Shown piece by piece: positions 22,861-35,000 of a DNA stretch of 42,729 bases (position 1 is its first letter; each line of letters starts with the position of its first letter). Under the pieces are notes generated by a model, which was given only the letters and a program-made list of their open reading frames with translations, was not told the origin of the DNA and did no database searches. Where the stretch lies: contig JAAAKB020000008.1 of NCBI GenBank assembly GCA_010014835.2, positions 704,954 to 747,682 on the forward strand, read 5' to 3'. This stretch comes from Apostichopus leukothele (taxonomy: Eukaryota > Echinodermata > Holothuroidea > Aspidochirotida > Stichopodidae). A program made the translations under genes and the position numbers.

Positions 22861-23640
22861 AAAAGGAAAATCAATGATGGATTTCCCCACATACGTGTTG
22901 TAACTGACCAGGATCAGGAAACAACATACCTACAGTATAGTGCTGTATGATTTCATTCCAGTTTTCCTTTTCCTGCAATATTTAAACATAATTTGCTTTA
23001 TCCTGGACACTCAACTGTTTCATAATCACTGCAAGGGCAATCTGCTGTATGTCTAGACAGACGGTTCTCAATAACCAGAGAACAGGGGTGAGGCAGAAAT
23101 GGTAGATGTGGGTGTACAAAGTATTAAAATGAAGCCTAGAACCCCCCTACGGTATGCATCAATTGATCCTTCTCAAGAATCTGATACATAGCAGTATGGG
23201 ATTGCATGGGGATCACCATTCGTAAGGCCATGATGCAATGACGATCATCAACTTATAACAGCATGTAAATATCAAACACTCATAATGGCCTCTGAAGGAA
23301 AAATGGAGTCCTCTAATAGAGTATATCCATGGTAATATGTGACTATGTGGAGGGTACCAGCAGTAAAAACTCTGTTGTTTAACCTCTTTGACACTTCTGA
23401 TGGCCTATTAATCCAATATTCAGGTCCTCGAGTCTAGACCCTTTTTCACCCTTTTACCTTTATCATGTATATGATGCACATTAGACCTGTGCAATAGCTT
23501 AGGATCATGGATGGATCAATGCTATGACTCCTTGCTATGACATAAAAAATCAATGATCCTAAATTTTAAAAGAAACTTGTAGACACAGTTCTGTCTATAT
23601 ATCACACTGGGCTCTACACTGAAACTGTTTCACCCTATAT

Positions 23641-23665
23641 GTCCAGGGATATTTGTACCCTGGAC
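23641..23665. repeat. perfect 8-bp hairpin with 9-nt loop
   Basis: GTCCAGGG is followed nine bases later by CCCTGGAC. No T-run follows it and there is no gene beside it, so I assign no function. Confidence 0.6.
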
Positions 23666-24975
23666 AACAATACAAGAGTCAGACCAATATTTTATTAAAG
23701 TCTTGAACCTCCAATGGGGTATTTATGATACCTCCACATGGCCTATTAATTCAATTCTCTGGAAATCAGCATGGTCTGACATTAAAAGATAAAATACAGA
23801 TCACTGCAAGAACACTGAACTTTGTTCACCCCTCTATCTCTGGCAAGACTCTGATCCAAATTTGGTTACCTGTGAGGGACTACAACTTGGGACTATATGA
23901 TGACTCCCAAATAGTTTACATATATACTACAATGGAAAGTTATTTAAAAAAAAACATGTACTTAAGCACTTCTTTCACAATTTTGTGTTGTTTGGTGTGT
24001 GTTACATTTATGTGTGGACTTTAGTGTTTGCTCTGTTGTCAGAGACAGACTGACCAATGCGGTATGTCACTGACATTCGATGGCAACAAGAAATGACTGG
24101 GCTTCACTATACACTCCCTTAATTAACTGCCATTGCAGGACATTGATGTACTACAAAAAGGGCCATTCTCTTTTAACAAATTCAATAAACCCCTACAAAG
24201 AATCTAAAATATGTGTCAGTTGTTACAGATTTCACCTACATTTTGACATCTCCAAACCTTCCAACAAAAGAGGGCAGGTTCTGAGCAACCATCAACTTAT
24301 ATTTGATTTACTAATTGCAGCTCCTAATTATATAAATCCTACCAGTTAGCACTCATTAAACATTAAGACTTTGATAAAGCAGTCAAGCTGCAATTAAACG
24401 GAAAAACTGATTAATTCTTAATGAAGTCATTAAAAGTCTCTTGCCCAAAGGTTGTCAGTTAATGATCTGTCAGGGGAAAGTACATGTATGTATTATCAAG
24501 AAAACAATTAAATAAGCAAACTGTGCGGCTAATGTACACAAATCCGTGAGAAAATGATTACCTTACAATGGATGATTTCTAAGCTTTCACACATTACGTG
24601 CATGTGATGATGCTGCAGAGATTCCACACAATTAAACCACAAGTTTGAACTTTGCACAGAAAACATTTTCATCAGAATGTGGTCTTCATTAAATCATGTG
24701 AAGAAAGTTATAATGCAAACATACACAAAATTGTTCTAGAGACATGATATATAGAGGGTAACACTGGCATGATTAAATTGGTAGGTTGTAATATTCAAGA
24801 CAACATCACAGTTTATAGTCTGACGTAGTGCCTTATTATTGTTTGCATACCCGGATATTTGCATAACATCGCACCATTCAGCTTTCAAAATTAGAACTTT
24901 AGTTAAATCATGCATGGATATAAATGATTGTGATTTGAGCTTCAGATGAAACGACAACAAATATAGTTTCCTCCA

Positions 24976-25175
24976 ATTACTGTACTGTCTATATTATCTG
25001 GATCCTGGAAGATCCAGATCTGCTATCCAACCATTCATTATTATATAAATGGTGCATGATTAATATCAAATGCAACAGGAATAATTCAGATGTAAATTTA
25101 CTTTTTGGCCTGTAAATAAGGCAGAACTTTATTGTGGTATCTTGGTGAAATTTGCATATAAAATGCTATGCATTG
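24976..25175 (+). repeat. dispersed repeat, copy B
   Basis: Second copy of the family at 9983-10180, same strand. In this copy the sequence at 24996-25019 is a perfect inverted repeat, ATCTGGATC and GATCCAGAT around CTGGAA. Copy A has lost one arm to substitutions. Confidence 0.8.
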
Positions 25176-26700
25176 TTATAGTTATAAGCAAAACAAAATG
25201 CCAATTTGAAAGTATACCTAAAACACAGATGTCTGCTACAAGAAATGTTGCTACTCAACCATGTTAATGCAATTATGACTACATATGTTCTCACATCTCC
25301 TCTGTACTACATTGAAACACTTGGACAACAACTGTATATCTCCAATCCTTATCTTTTACCTCATTAAAAAGTATTCGCAGCAGTTTCAGTCAAAAATTTC
25401 TATCCTTCTAGCTAGCAGTTCTTAAACGAAGGACTTTCCTATCTCACCCAAACATTTCATTCTTTCCTGAAGTAACTCATGTTGTATTATTAATACCTTG
25501 CTTTGTGTTGCATCTTTTACAATCTTCATTAAGATCTCATTTGTAGACTTGAAGACCGCCAGGTACTACATCTGGTTGACTGACAGCTTAAAGCAGGTGG
25601 TCTAGTTTACAAACTGATATCATTGCTTGCATAGTTCCCTTCAATTTCACGCTTCAACGTACTGTTGCAATCCTAATGAAGTCTTTAACCTAAATGTCCA
25701 TTGTTATAATTTAAACAAATCTTCACATGATTTCTATTATAAAATTAAATATTACATTTGTTAACATCCAATGTTGAAGGATCACAATACATACTGTTAT
25801 ATGTTGCCAAGCCACTATTTCAGTACTGGATGTATACAAAACAGGTTCCTTTTTTCATTAGTTGCTTGTATTTGACAGTTGGCAACCTTACTGTAATTTA
25901 AATTATCAAGTCCATAAAGTACTGTATTACTCCTAGACTCAACTGAACTAATAGTCAAAAAGAGAAATTCCCTAGACTTTATAGCATTGGAACATTACCA
26001 TAACATAATTTATATTTTTCTAAATTGACTCCAAAAAATTTATTTGAAAGAATTTTGTTCTTACTAGCAATAACCACATGCAAATACAACTCCACATTTA
26101 TCGTAAGTTTTCCGTTTTAATATATTTAAATTATGTTGATGACACTTCATGAATCAAGGAACTTAATTGCACTGCTTTGGGATTTTGTTATTGAATAGAA
26201 TAAACAATTTACCAAGATCAATGCTCAAAACCTTCAGTTTATGTTTTAATTCCAGTATGGGATATCTTGCAAAGTTGTTTTTCTTCTATTTTTCAGAGGC
26301 ATGCAGGAAAGCCCTAGACTCCAACATTACCCATTATTTACTGTATGTCTTCCCTACAGTGAAAGTAGGTTACAGTGAAAGTTGTATACTGATCATCACT
26401 TCATTAAGCTATACATGTAGCAAATTTATGAGTGTGCACTAACAGAGCTGATAGGATCCCCTGAATGGAGCAACATACACTTACAGTACACGACACCTGC
26501 ATTATTCTGTGAGCACACACTGTAAGTTTTATTGGCCAAGTCTTTAAATACTGCACATGTGAACAGCAGTGTGTAAAATATGAAAATGTTACACATTATA
26601 TCATTCATGTAAGTCTGTATGTGAATATTTTAGTCTACATGCACTCAGTTTGCCTATTTTTATCCACTTTCTAAGACTGAGAGTCTGTTGTCATTTTGAC
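25176..26700. other. noncoding, nothing recognised
   Basis: AT-rich sequence with no supported gene or repeat. Confidence 0.45.
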
Positions 26701-26775
26701 CGGTGCTGTGGCCGAGTGGATAAAGGCGGTGGCATTTGAAGCAATGAGGCTTAGCAATCGGAAGGTTCGGGGTTC
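26701..26775 (+). mobile_element. tRNA-like SINE head, cut by assembly gap
   Basis: The sequence has an A-box-like TGGCCGAGTGG and a B-box-like GGTTCGGGGTTC about 55 bp apart, the internal Pol III promoter layout of a class II (Ser/Leu-type) tRNA. The T-loop half departs from the usual GGTTCGAATCC and the anticodon stem pairs poorly. A SINE head is therefore more likely than a working tRNA gene. The sequence runs straight into the gap, so the body and 3' end are unknown. Confidence 0.6.
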
Positions 26776-26875
26776 NNNNNNNNNNNNNNNNNNNNNNNNN
26801 NNNNNNNNNNNNNNNNNNNNNNNNNNNNNNNNNNNNNNNNNNNNNNNNNNNNNNNNNNNNNNNNNNNNNNNNNNN
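26776..26875. other. assembly gap of exactly 100 N
   Basis: 100 consecutive N, a size usually used as a placeholder for a gap of unknown length. The true distance across it cannot be assumed. Confidence 0.99.
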
Positions 26876-26928
26876 TTAAAATCTTTTTGAATTTGTTTCC
26901 CCCTTTAGATTTATTCTTTGCCTAAACA

Positions 26929-26944
26929 CCCCCCCCCCCCCCCC
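26929..26944. repeat. C16 homopolymer
   Basis: Run of 16 C, about 50 bp right of the gap. Such runs often stall sequencing and may have contributed to the break. Confidence 0.9.
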
Positions 26945-27231
26945 TCTAATACCACTGTGGATTTGGATTATATGTTTAGAAGGTGCTCTCTGGTGTCATC
27001 GTTGTAAGTGGTGTTTCAAAACGTTCAATTTTCCATTTATTATCTTTGATTCCAACGGCCTTCAAATTTGATGCAATGATGTTCGCTTAACTGATAAAGC
27101 AAATTGAAGTCGGCAAGGTTCTTTCATCCAAATACCTTTTATTTCCCTGAAGGACATTACTTTCTTCTATTGATAAGTGATTTCTACATCATGTAAAACA
27201 CCGATGACACTTTCAACCCATAATGCCATGA

Positions 27232-27239
27232 TGACGTCA
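27232..27239. promoter_or_regulatory. CRE motif TGACGTCA
   Basis: Perfect palindromic CREB/ATF site. Motif match only. Confidence 0.35.
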
Positions 27240-28263
27240 CTAACTCTACGGTTGCCAGATGCATTTTTTGACACTTCAAATTTAAGAATGAAAACAAGAA
27301 AAAATTATACCTTGCTTATAAATATGCTAAACAAATTATAATTTTCATCTACAAATGACTCTTTTTTGCATTTTCCTTTCAAGAGGAAAATTTTCTCTAA
27401 TTTGACCTCCGGAATACTCCTTTAAATCTTCAATTTGTTTTTCAACCTCTATTTAAATAAATCATTGTTCATTGAAAACCTGGCCTGCGACAGCTCAAAT
27501 ATTTAGATTTGATAGACGGTGTCAGCAAGATGCATTAGTTTCCGACTCAACAAGAATCATATATACCGTTGACAGAGAAAGTTGAACTCTGAAGAACATC
27601 ATCTGTGCGCATGCGTGTTATAAATGGCCAAAGCGACTGACCGTATATACAGCAAAGTACGAACTGTAATTTCTGTTGATTATTCTTGGTCTTAATTTTC
27701 CGTTTATTTCCCCTTTTTTGGGGGGCCTTCTTACGAACCATAATCCCTTTCAGCCCAGCTGCCGGGCTATATTTTCAGCGCAACGTTATTGTATATTGTA
27801 ACTAGGCATATATACCAGCGGATGCTTAAAAGGCCACATACAATGTCTATTAATAACTTTAAAAAAAAAATGAAATTAAGAAGTACGAACAGAAACGGCA
27901 CTTTTAATTATCCTATCATATTGGGACTTAACCCATTATCTAATGCACATCATCAATGACCTAATATAATGATTTACATTAACGAAAAAGGTAACGTAAT
28001 GACTTCGTTAATAACACACACTAAGGCCAACAGAAACTGATTGCACTGTTTCGGAAGAGAATGAATGAGTCATCGTTAACGGGTAATTGTACGCCAAGTT
28101 AGAAAAATACAAGGGTATCAACAAAAATCTGATCATGGGTGTGAGAGAATGTTTTTCTTCTTTTCTTTTAGTGTATCCCAAGGTTACCAAAGTTTGCAAG
28201 TTTTTGACTAGTTTTGCTCCAAAATTTCCTTCTGACCCCTCTCCATCCTCCCTCCGTCAACTA

Positions 28264-28273
28264 CCCCCCCCCC
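28264..28273. repeat. C10 homopolymer
   Basis: Run of 10 C on the + strand. Confidence 0.9.
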
Positions 28274-29451
28274 TTTAACTACGACTTAAGTGAAATAAGC
28301 ACAAGTCCATTTTAAATGTAACAGTCCGGTATTTCCGCAAGATTAAAAGACAATTATAAAGACTCTTTTACTAATTAGTAATGAAGCCTTCTAAAAAGTC
28401 AGTATAAAGTGAAATGGACCGAGGATAGAGCAAATTGCAACAGCTTGAAAAGAAATATATATTGAATTGACCTATATTTAACCGACATTGCCCTAAAATA
28501 ACCATAAGACCGGATTAATCGAGTGAATATTTTCTTCAGCTTTAGATTTAATATAACTCCATTAAGTTCGGTTAGCAAATTGATAAGCTAAATTACTCTA
28601 CTTGTTCGCTCGTTAGCCATTGGGTAAACTCTTTCTAATCTAATATTGTTCCCCGCGACAAACTGTTCATAATCATAGCTATTGTATTGTATTCGAGACG
28701 TTTATACTTACCACGTATCGTACCAATAACATGTTGTACATAATATAGAATAGCGCAGAGTGCGGTAACGTCATATGCTATTTATAGTTCAGATTAACTA
28801 TATGTAAATAGACCATGAAGGTACAACAGAACAATTAGAAGTAGGCTACTATGATACATCTAAAATGTCGGGAAAAGTCTCTAAATAGACCTGGCCGGTG
28901 ATTTTTTGTTCAGTTTTTTGGAATCCTTATTTTTGATGATTGGATTTTGAAGAGGATGAATTAAACTATAGATTGTGTACATATCAGAAGGATTAAAGTT
29001 GGTGTATGGTACTTTAGGAATCTCGTTAGTGAAGTATAGGGAGATTATGCAACAAAACTTGACACAGCGGTTGGAAAGTACCAAGCTAAATCTTTACCTC
29101 TTTTAGCTCTCAATCTAAACCATAATGATGGGTAAATCTGCAAGTGCCAAGATAGTCCCAGCCAGTCTCAGTTTTCTGTTTTAAAAATTGATATTCGTAT
29201 GTGATATTTCACATAATGTTAGCCTCACCGTTAATCGTACACGTAGGATAAGAGTGTTGTATAAAGGACGGAATATGTCTCATCGGTATAAGCTTTCCCT
29301 TAGCATAGGGGTTTTCCTTCACTTACTCTTGACGTGTGATCGAATGTTGTCATTCTTATTATAGGGCTTTTCCCCCCCTTGAAGTCTACAACATTCATTT
29401 GATCATTGTCTAAAATCCTACAAAGTCATTTCATATTCACATCATTCAGTG

Positions 29452-29459
29452 TGACGTCA
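29452..29459. promoter_or_regulatory. CRE motif TGACGTCA
   Basis: Perfect palindromic CREB/ATF site. Motif match only. Confidence 0.35.
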
Positions 29460-29620
29460 TCAAATAAGTGATGACCTCCATGGCCGACTTACCTTTTAAT
29501 ATTAAAGTACTACAACTGTCTACAAGTATACGTTTTTACTTCTATAAATGATAAGTCCAACTATTCTAAGCAGAACTTCTTTCCTAACATACAAAGTAAA
29601 TGACATGTATAGCCTAGCCT

Positions 29621-29633
29621 GTTGCTTGGCAAC
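29621..29633. promoter_or_regulatory. RFX X-box-like motif GTTGCTTGGCAAC
   Basis: Inverted half-sites GTTGCT and GGCAAC with a one-base spacer, the same 13-bp geometry as the site at 20310-20322. No transcript start is visible nearby. Confidence 0.4.
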
Positions 29634-30271
29634 GAAGCGGTTGTCGTATGGTCTGAACCGGGGACGTTATGATATACGGTGCATAGCATTGAGATAAATG
29701 GGGAAATACTCTCACATATTGTGACAGCAGGACACATTATGATTTTACATTACGGGATAGTGTGTTCCAAGAACGTGGGCACCAGAGCTGTTTTCAGAGG
29801 AAGCGATAGAACTTCTTTTTTTTACTGATTGCAGGGATGATTTTGGTGTGTCGACGACGAACTATTTGAATACGAGGGAGACATTTATTTTCTTGAAATA
29901 AATTTTTCCGTGATCAAGACAACACCTCATCTATGCGGTATGGCTAATGCATTAATTTCAAGATACTTGCTAACATGACCCAATAGCGGCTGATTAAATT
30001 AAATATTAGTTGATATCATACTGACAATTATACATTGATATTATCACCAAGTAGCCCATAGTTATAGATTATCATCGCCTATTTGATGTAATCACCAATA
30101 ATTGTTGACGTTACAGGTTGCCTACTTAGTCAAACTGGGGTTGTGACGCTTTTTTTAGGGTCGCCAAAATATTTTGGAAAAATTACCGGTATTATTTTTT
30201 TAAAAAAGCGGCTGTATGGCTTCCGGTCTCTTCCAACAGTTGATAACGTTTTTCATTCAATGACCAAAAAA

Positions 30272-32086
30272 GTTTCAAGTTTCAAGTTTATTTTCCACTT
30301 TCCATATATATAAACAGTAACAGAGTCAATGAGTAATTTACTCACTTTATGATGAAATAACAATAAACAAAGTTCAAAATATGCTATAATGGAAGTGGAG
30401 GAACCAGAAGTAAGTAGAGACTTTTCGAGTCTGGACCCTTAACAAACAAAAGAAAATTTCAAAAATCACATAAGTACAGAGAGAGTAAAGAGATAAGGAA
30501 AAACAGAGAAAAAATAAATAAAGAGGAAGGGAAGAAAGGTAAAGGCAAATCCATACAAAGAGACAATGTAACACTCAGCGTGGGTGGTTTGTACTATTAT
30601 TTAAAAGGTAATGCTTGAGTTTTCTTTTAAATGAGTTAAGAGTATTTGAGTTTTTGATATCTTGATCAAGTGAGTTCCAGAAATGTACACCAGTACTTCG
30701 TACTTGGGTTTGACTGCGGATAGTTCTAGAATATGGTTGACTTAAAGAGTGTTTATAACGAGTGTTAAAGGTATGATATTCTGAGTTACTACAATAGAAA
30801 TTATTGAAAGCTACTGGGAGCGTACCTTTGTGAAATTTATATAAAAAAATCCCAAGTTGATAATGATATAGGTCAAAGAGAGTAAGAATTTTAAGCTCTT
30901 TAAAGAGAGGTGCAGTATTACACCTAAAATGTGCATTACAAATATTACGAATGACACGTTTTTGTAGTCTATATAACCTTTCAAGTGTTGTTCTGTGAGT
31001 ACATCCCCACAGAAGGAGACTATAGTTCAAATGAGGGAGCACAAGTGTGTTATACAATGTTAAGAGTGCACTCCGGGGTAAAATGGTTTTTAGTCTATTT
31101 ATGATGCCATTAGATTTTGAAATTTTAATACAGATATTATGAACGTGTTCTGTCCAATTTAAATTTTCATCAATTGTTATTCCTAGAAAATTTGTATGAG
31201 GTGATGCTTTTATCTGTTGACCATCTAGTACAACCATTATATTACTCGTGTCATGAATTTTATTGTCAAATATCATAAGTTTTGTTTTCAGTATATTGAG
31301 AGATAATTTGTTTGAATTAAGCCAGTCAGATATATGATGAAATTCACATTCGACATCCTTAAGAGTATCATTAAGATTTTTATTTTGATAAAACACAGTA
31401 GTATCGTCCGCAAATAAGATAAAGTTAGATTTTCTGGACGAATAGTGAATGTCATTCATGTATAGAATAAATAACAAAGGTCCTAAAATGGATCCTTGTG
31501 GCACACCAATGTTACAAGTCAAGATTTGGGAGGAACTACTGCCAAACTGGACATAATTGTGACGATTTGTTAAATAACTTTTGAACCAACTATGCGTTGT
31601 ACCGCGTACGCCGTAGGCAAGTAACTTATCCATTAAAATATTATGGTCAATAGTATCAAATGCTTTAGAGAGATCTATGAAAATTGCGGCAGTTGATTGT
31701 CTATTGTCCAATCCGGTAGAAATGTTGTCAATAAGATTTAAGGCGGCCATGTAAGTAGAATGATTATCTCGAAAACCATACTGATTTGAATAAAGTATGT
31801 TGTGTTTTGATACAAATTTGTACAACCTATCATACACTAAGCGTTCAAATATTTTAGAAATTGAAGGGAGAAGTGAAATAGGTCTATAGTTAGAGAAAAC
31901 CTTGGGGTCACCGGTTTTAAAGATTGGAATAATTTTAGCAGTTTTTAACTGACATGGGAATACACCCTTTGAAAATGAAAGATTGATTACATGTGTTAAT
32001 GGTTGTACTATAGCTTCCATCGTATATTTAAGAACATCATTTGTTATGTTGTCATAACCGGACATTAAATTTAAAGCAATTACCAT
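30272..32086 (-). mobile_element. 5'-truncated CR1/Jockey-type non-LTR retrotransposon
   Basis: Read on the minus strand, the element consists of a reverse transcriptase frame (30575-32086), about 300 bp of 3' untranslated sequence, an AATAAA at 30292-30287, and a terminus made of two TTGAAAC heptamers (30285-30272). Short tandem 3' repeats instead of poly(A) are known in CR1-like and related clades. The 5' half, including the AP endonuclease domain, is missing, as expected from incomplete target-primed reverse transcription. I could not define a target-site duplication. The clade is judged from motifs only. Confidence 0.9.
30575..32086 (-). CDS. non-LTR reverse transcriptase (partial ORF2)
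   Basis: The 503-residue frame encodes a RNA-dependent DNA polymerase. Motifs in order: YRPISLLP (about 67-74), QYGFR (102-106), FIDLSKAFDTIDH with the first catalytic Asp (136-148), GVPQGSILGPLLF (194-206), the catalytic FADD (225-228), then SDWLNSNKLSLN and the FLGITID thumb motif (300-306). A C-terminal region of about 190 residues follows, including LHYL-type hydrophobic segments and WNSL. ORF2 proteins of this group are usually 900 or more residues with an N-terminal endonuclease. That part and the outermost RT fingers are absent, so the Met used here is simply the first in-frame ATG. An in-frame stop lies five codons upstream. There are no internal stops or frameshifts, so the insertion is young. 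It should not be able to mobilise itself. Confidence 0.93.
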   Translation of the reverse strand: MVIALNLMSGYDNITNDVLKYTMEAIVQPLTHVINLSFSKGVFPCQLKTAKIIPIFKTGDPKVFSNYRPISLLPSISKIFERLVYDRLYKFVSKHNILYSNQYGFRDNHSTYMAALNLIDNISTGLDNRQSTAAIFIDLSKAFDTIDHNILMDKLLAYGVRGTTHSWFKSYLTNRHNYVQFGSSSSQILTCNIGVPQGSILGPLLFILYMNDIHYSSRKSNFILFADDTTVFYQNKNLNDTLKDVECEFHHISDWLNSNKLSLNILKTKLMIFDNKIHDTSNIMVVLDGQQIKASPHTNFLGITIDENLNWTEHVHNICIKISKSNGIINRLKTILPRSALLTLYNTLVLPHLNYSLLLWGCTHRTTLERLYRLQKRVIRNICNAHFRCNTAPLFKELKILTLFDLYHYQLGIFLYKFHKGTLPVAFNNFYCSNSEYHTFNTRYKHSLSQPYSRTIRSQTQVRSTGVHFWNSLDQDIKNSNTLNSFKRKLKHYLLNNSTNHPR

Positions 32087-35000
32087 GTTAGAAACTAATT
32101 TTCAGAACTTTTAACTTCTTGTTTATTTCGCAATTGGAGAAAATATTCTTATACAAATTTACATTTTTTGAAACTGTGAATTCATATTGACAGCTAACAT
32201 TCTTAATTATGTCATTTGAAGGGTAAATCAACCAAAATCTAAGAAGGGGTCAGGGAAACATGTACCATGGTAACATTACGGACCACCCACAATAATACAT
32301 TTCTTGGTACAATGACGGACGGTTTCTTATCTGGCAAAAACAATGTTCAAACAAGCATATCTAGAGTAGAGATCAATATACTGATATGAGATTTTCGACT
32401 AGCATTGATTTTTTTATTTTCCTGGAAATAAAATATATCTCTGAAAGTGTAATAAAGTATTTTCAATTCTTCGAACCCTTAGTTAGCCCTCTCAACTTAA
32501 ACAACACTGGAAGAATAGACTTCTGAAATTATTCTTTGATACCACACGAATACTGGAAATAATTAGTTTTTTAATGTTTCAGTATTTTCTGCTTCGTATT
32601 TCTTCTCTCGTGTCCTTTTGAGGAAGGGAATGATATTTTAATTCACTGGAATATTTTCAATCAACTGATTTGGTCCGATAGTATATTTTATATAGAATTT
32701 ATTATTTATTTTATCTGAGAGTGATAACTTTGTCATGTATTAATGTAATATTTCCTCAGCTTTATAGAGAGGATGACAGAAGCGGAGCTTTGACCATTAA
32801 CATGTTTAGTCTACACAATTTGTTATCCATTTCATCTCATTATGCAATCTAGCTTCCTAGACAATGAAGAAGTAATAATAAAATTATTCTTGACGCTATT
32901 AAAACAATTCCTATAGTCGTTAAGGTTAATATCATATACAACAGAAACATAAACAGAGATAGGGTGGGAGCGGAGGGCGTAAAAATTAAATAACAACAAC
33001 AATTTCCAAAACGTTGTCGAATTATTGACCAGTTAGATTTATACTGTGGTGATAGGGAGTGTTTGCACAAAGGATTTGGAGACGACCCGTACCCTCTATC
33101 GTGTTTTCGTTATACCGTACATCTTGGCTACATATAGAATAACTCAAAGGTATTCGTACTACGACGGTGCTGCCATGTGTAGGTTCAAAGTTGCTAAATT
33201 CCTGTCTTGAACGTTTACAAATATATATGATTGACAAACATAAAACAAAACTAATAAAACTGCAGTGAGAGATTTGTGAGCCGAATCGAGCACATAACTA
33301 GAATAACTAAATAATTTAACAGATATTCTCACCTGTATAGCCTTATTAACTGCAAATCCAGAAAAGAAGCTTGTTTCGTCTATCTTTCAACGATCACTGT
33401 TCAGTTGTTATAAGGAAGTGTATAACATAATGTAGGCCTATATAGTTCTGTTACGATGCATGCAATGTTACTAGGTTAATGTACAGTATACTCTTGCATT
33501 GTTTTATCGTAATCTACGTGTATGTGTTTTGCACACGCCAATTCCGAAATAGATCTTACTATCTATCAAGATGGTGCGTAGTACCCAAAGAATGTATGAC
33601 TATTGACTGTCATCATGTATGTGTCTGCATTTAAATAACGGTGGCGATAAAAGAATAAATATGAAGGATTAACCATCTTTTTAGACAGCCGTAATGAAAG
33701 AGAAAGTAATATCATGTCAAAGACATAGTAGAAACTATATCTGCAGTTTATCTAGGCTATACTCGCCGATAAAATTCGCTGTAAGTAAATTCACTTTATC
33801 ATATAGCTTTAAGATTAACTGACAAATGCACTTTTATCCATAAAGGTTTAAAATATCCCATCATGTAGCAAAAACGATGTCATTTTAATGACATGTTAAA
33901 TTACGTCTGTACATAAACACTTCTCCCTTATTTCCCATTTCGACATGAATTTAGTATAATTCGTAACATTTTATCACAAAATTGTGTTTTGCACTTCGTT
34001 TAGCAGTAGCCTACGGATAACGAGCCAAGTGGTATTTTCTTCAACCTACCGCCCCGGGACAGTTAACTCGCTCGGACGGGCAGGATATTAGCCGCAATTG
34101 ACAATCTAACTAGTAAGGCGATGAATCGTAATATCAATATCTTAACGTCTATCTGTGGACACTATTTACGATCAAATAAAACTGTTCGAAATGTTATCGA
34201 TAACAAATCAATTTCTGATTAAACTCGACTTTTCTTCTCCTTATTTAATGAGTTCATTTCTTCCCGGAATGACGACCATCCTTGGACATGTCAATCATTT
34301 TGGAAAGGTTAAAGAGCTTTCATGATAACTGCTAAAGCATGATCATGCTTTTACAACTGCATCTTTTTCTTCCTCAAATTCCGTAACTATATGTTGTTTC
34401 GTTTGCTCTATTTCTGTTTTGATTTATTTGAATTACTTAGAGGACAGGTAATTTTATCAGATTTGTACAATTGTCAAAATAACGTTAGATATTATTTTAT
34501 GAATTATTAGATAGCAGAAAGTTGTGCGATTATATGTGCTAATGTCCAATCTGTCAGACGTCATAATTTCCAAGTGGTGTTAAAGGATGGAAAACAACCG
34601 ACAGAACTTGCATACAACAAGATAATTGTTGTAGAAAGAGTATTATTTTTTAATTAAAATATCTTGAATGAACAGACAAACGAATTTATTAAATATAACA
34701 TTACTATACCAAAATGTTTATGAACGCCCAAACTTTCTAAAGTCACAAACAACTAATTTAGCATAAAAGAGGACAAAATTATTTATACCAGAATCAATTT
34801 AGAACTTGTACGATTTTAGATAACAGATGTCGTTATTTTAAAGTATATCAATCTCGTAATTTCATAAATTTAGTAATTAAATTTACTGATAGTATTTTAT
34901 TCTCAGGTTAGTTTGACAATTTAAGGAGGTTTCGTGAAGGTATATCATATGTTAAAAGTTTCAGGAAAGTAATACAGGTAAAAACACTCGATATATAGGA

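Larger units (their letters stand above)
20278..24975. other. noncoding, upstream or 5' intron of NPAS-like gene
   Basis: Open frames at 20579-20809, 20907-21173 and 22155-22496 on the minus strand were examined and not accepted as exons (see rejected list). C12 tract at 22849-22860. Otherwise AT-rich sequence without a recognisable gene. Confidence 0.45.
26945..30271. other. noncoding, scattered CRE and X-box motifs
   Basis: No gene recognised. The stretch contains two perfect TGACGTCA motifs and one X-box-like site (listed separately), and a C10 run at 28264-28273. Confidence 0.45.

Noticed and set aside
26701-26775. Functional tRNA-Ser or tRNA-Leu gene.
   Set aside because: The T-loop lacks the usual GGTTCGAATCC, the anticodon stem does not pair well, and the 3' half is missing in the gap. 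A SINE head is more likely.
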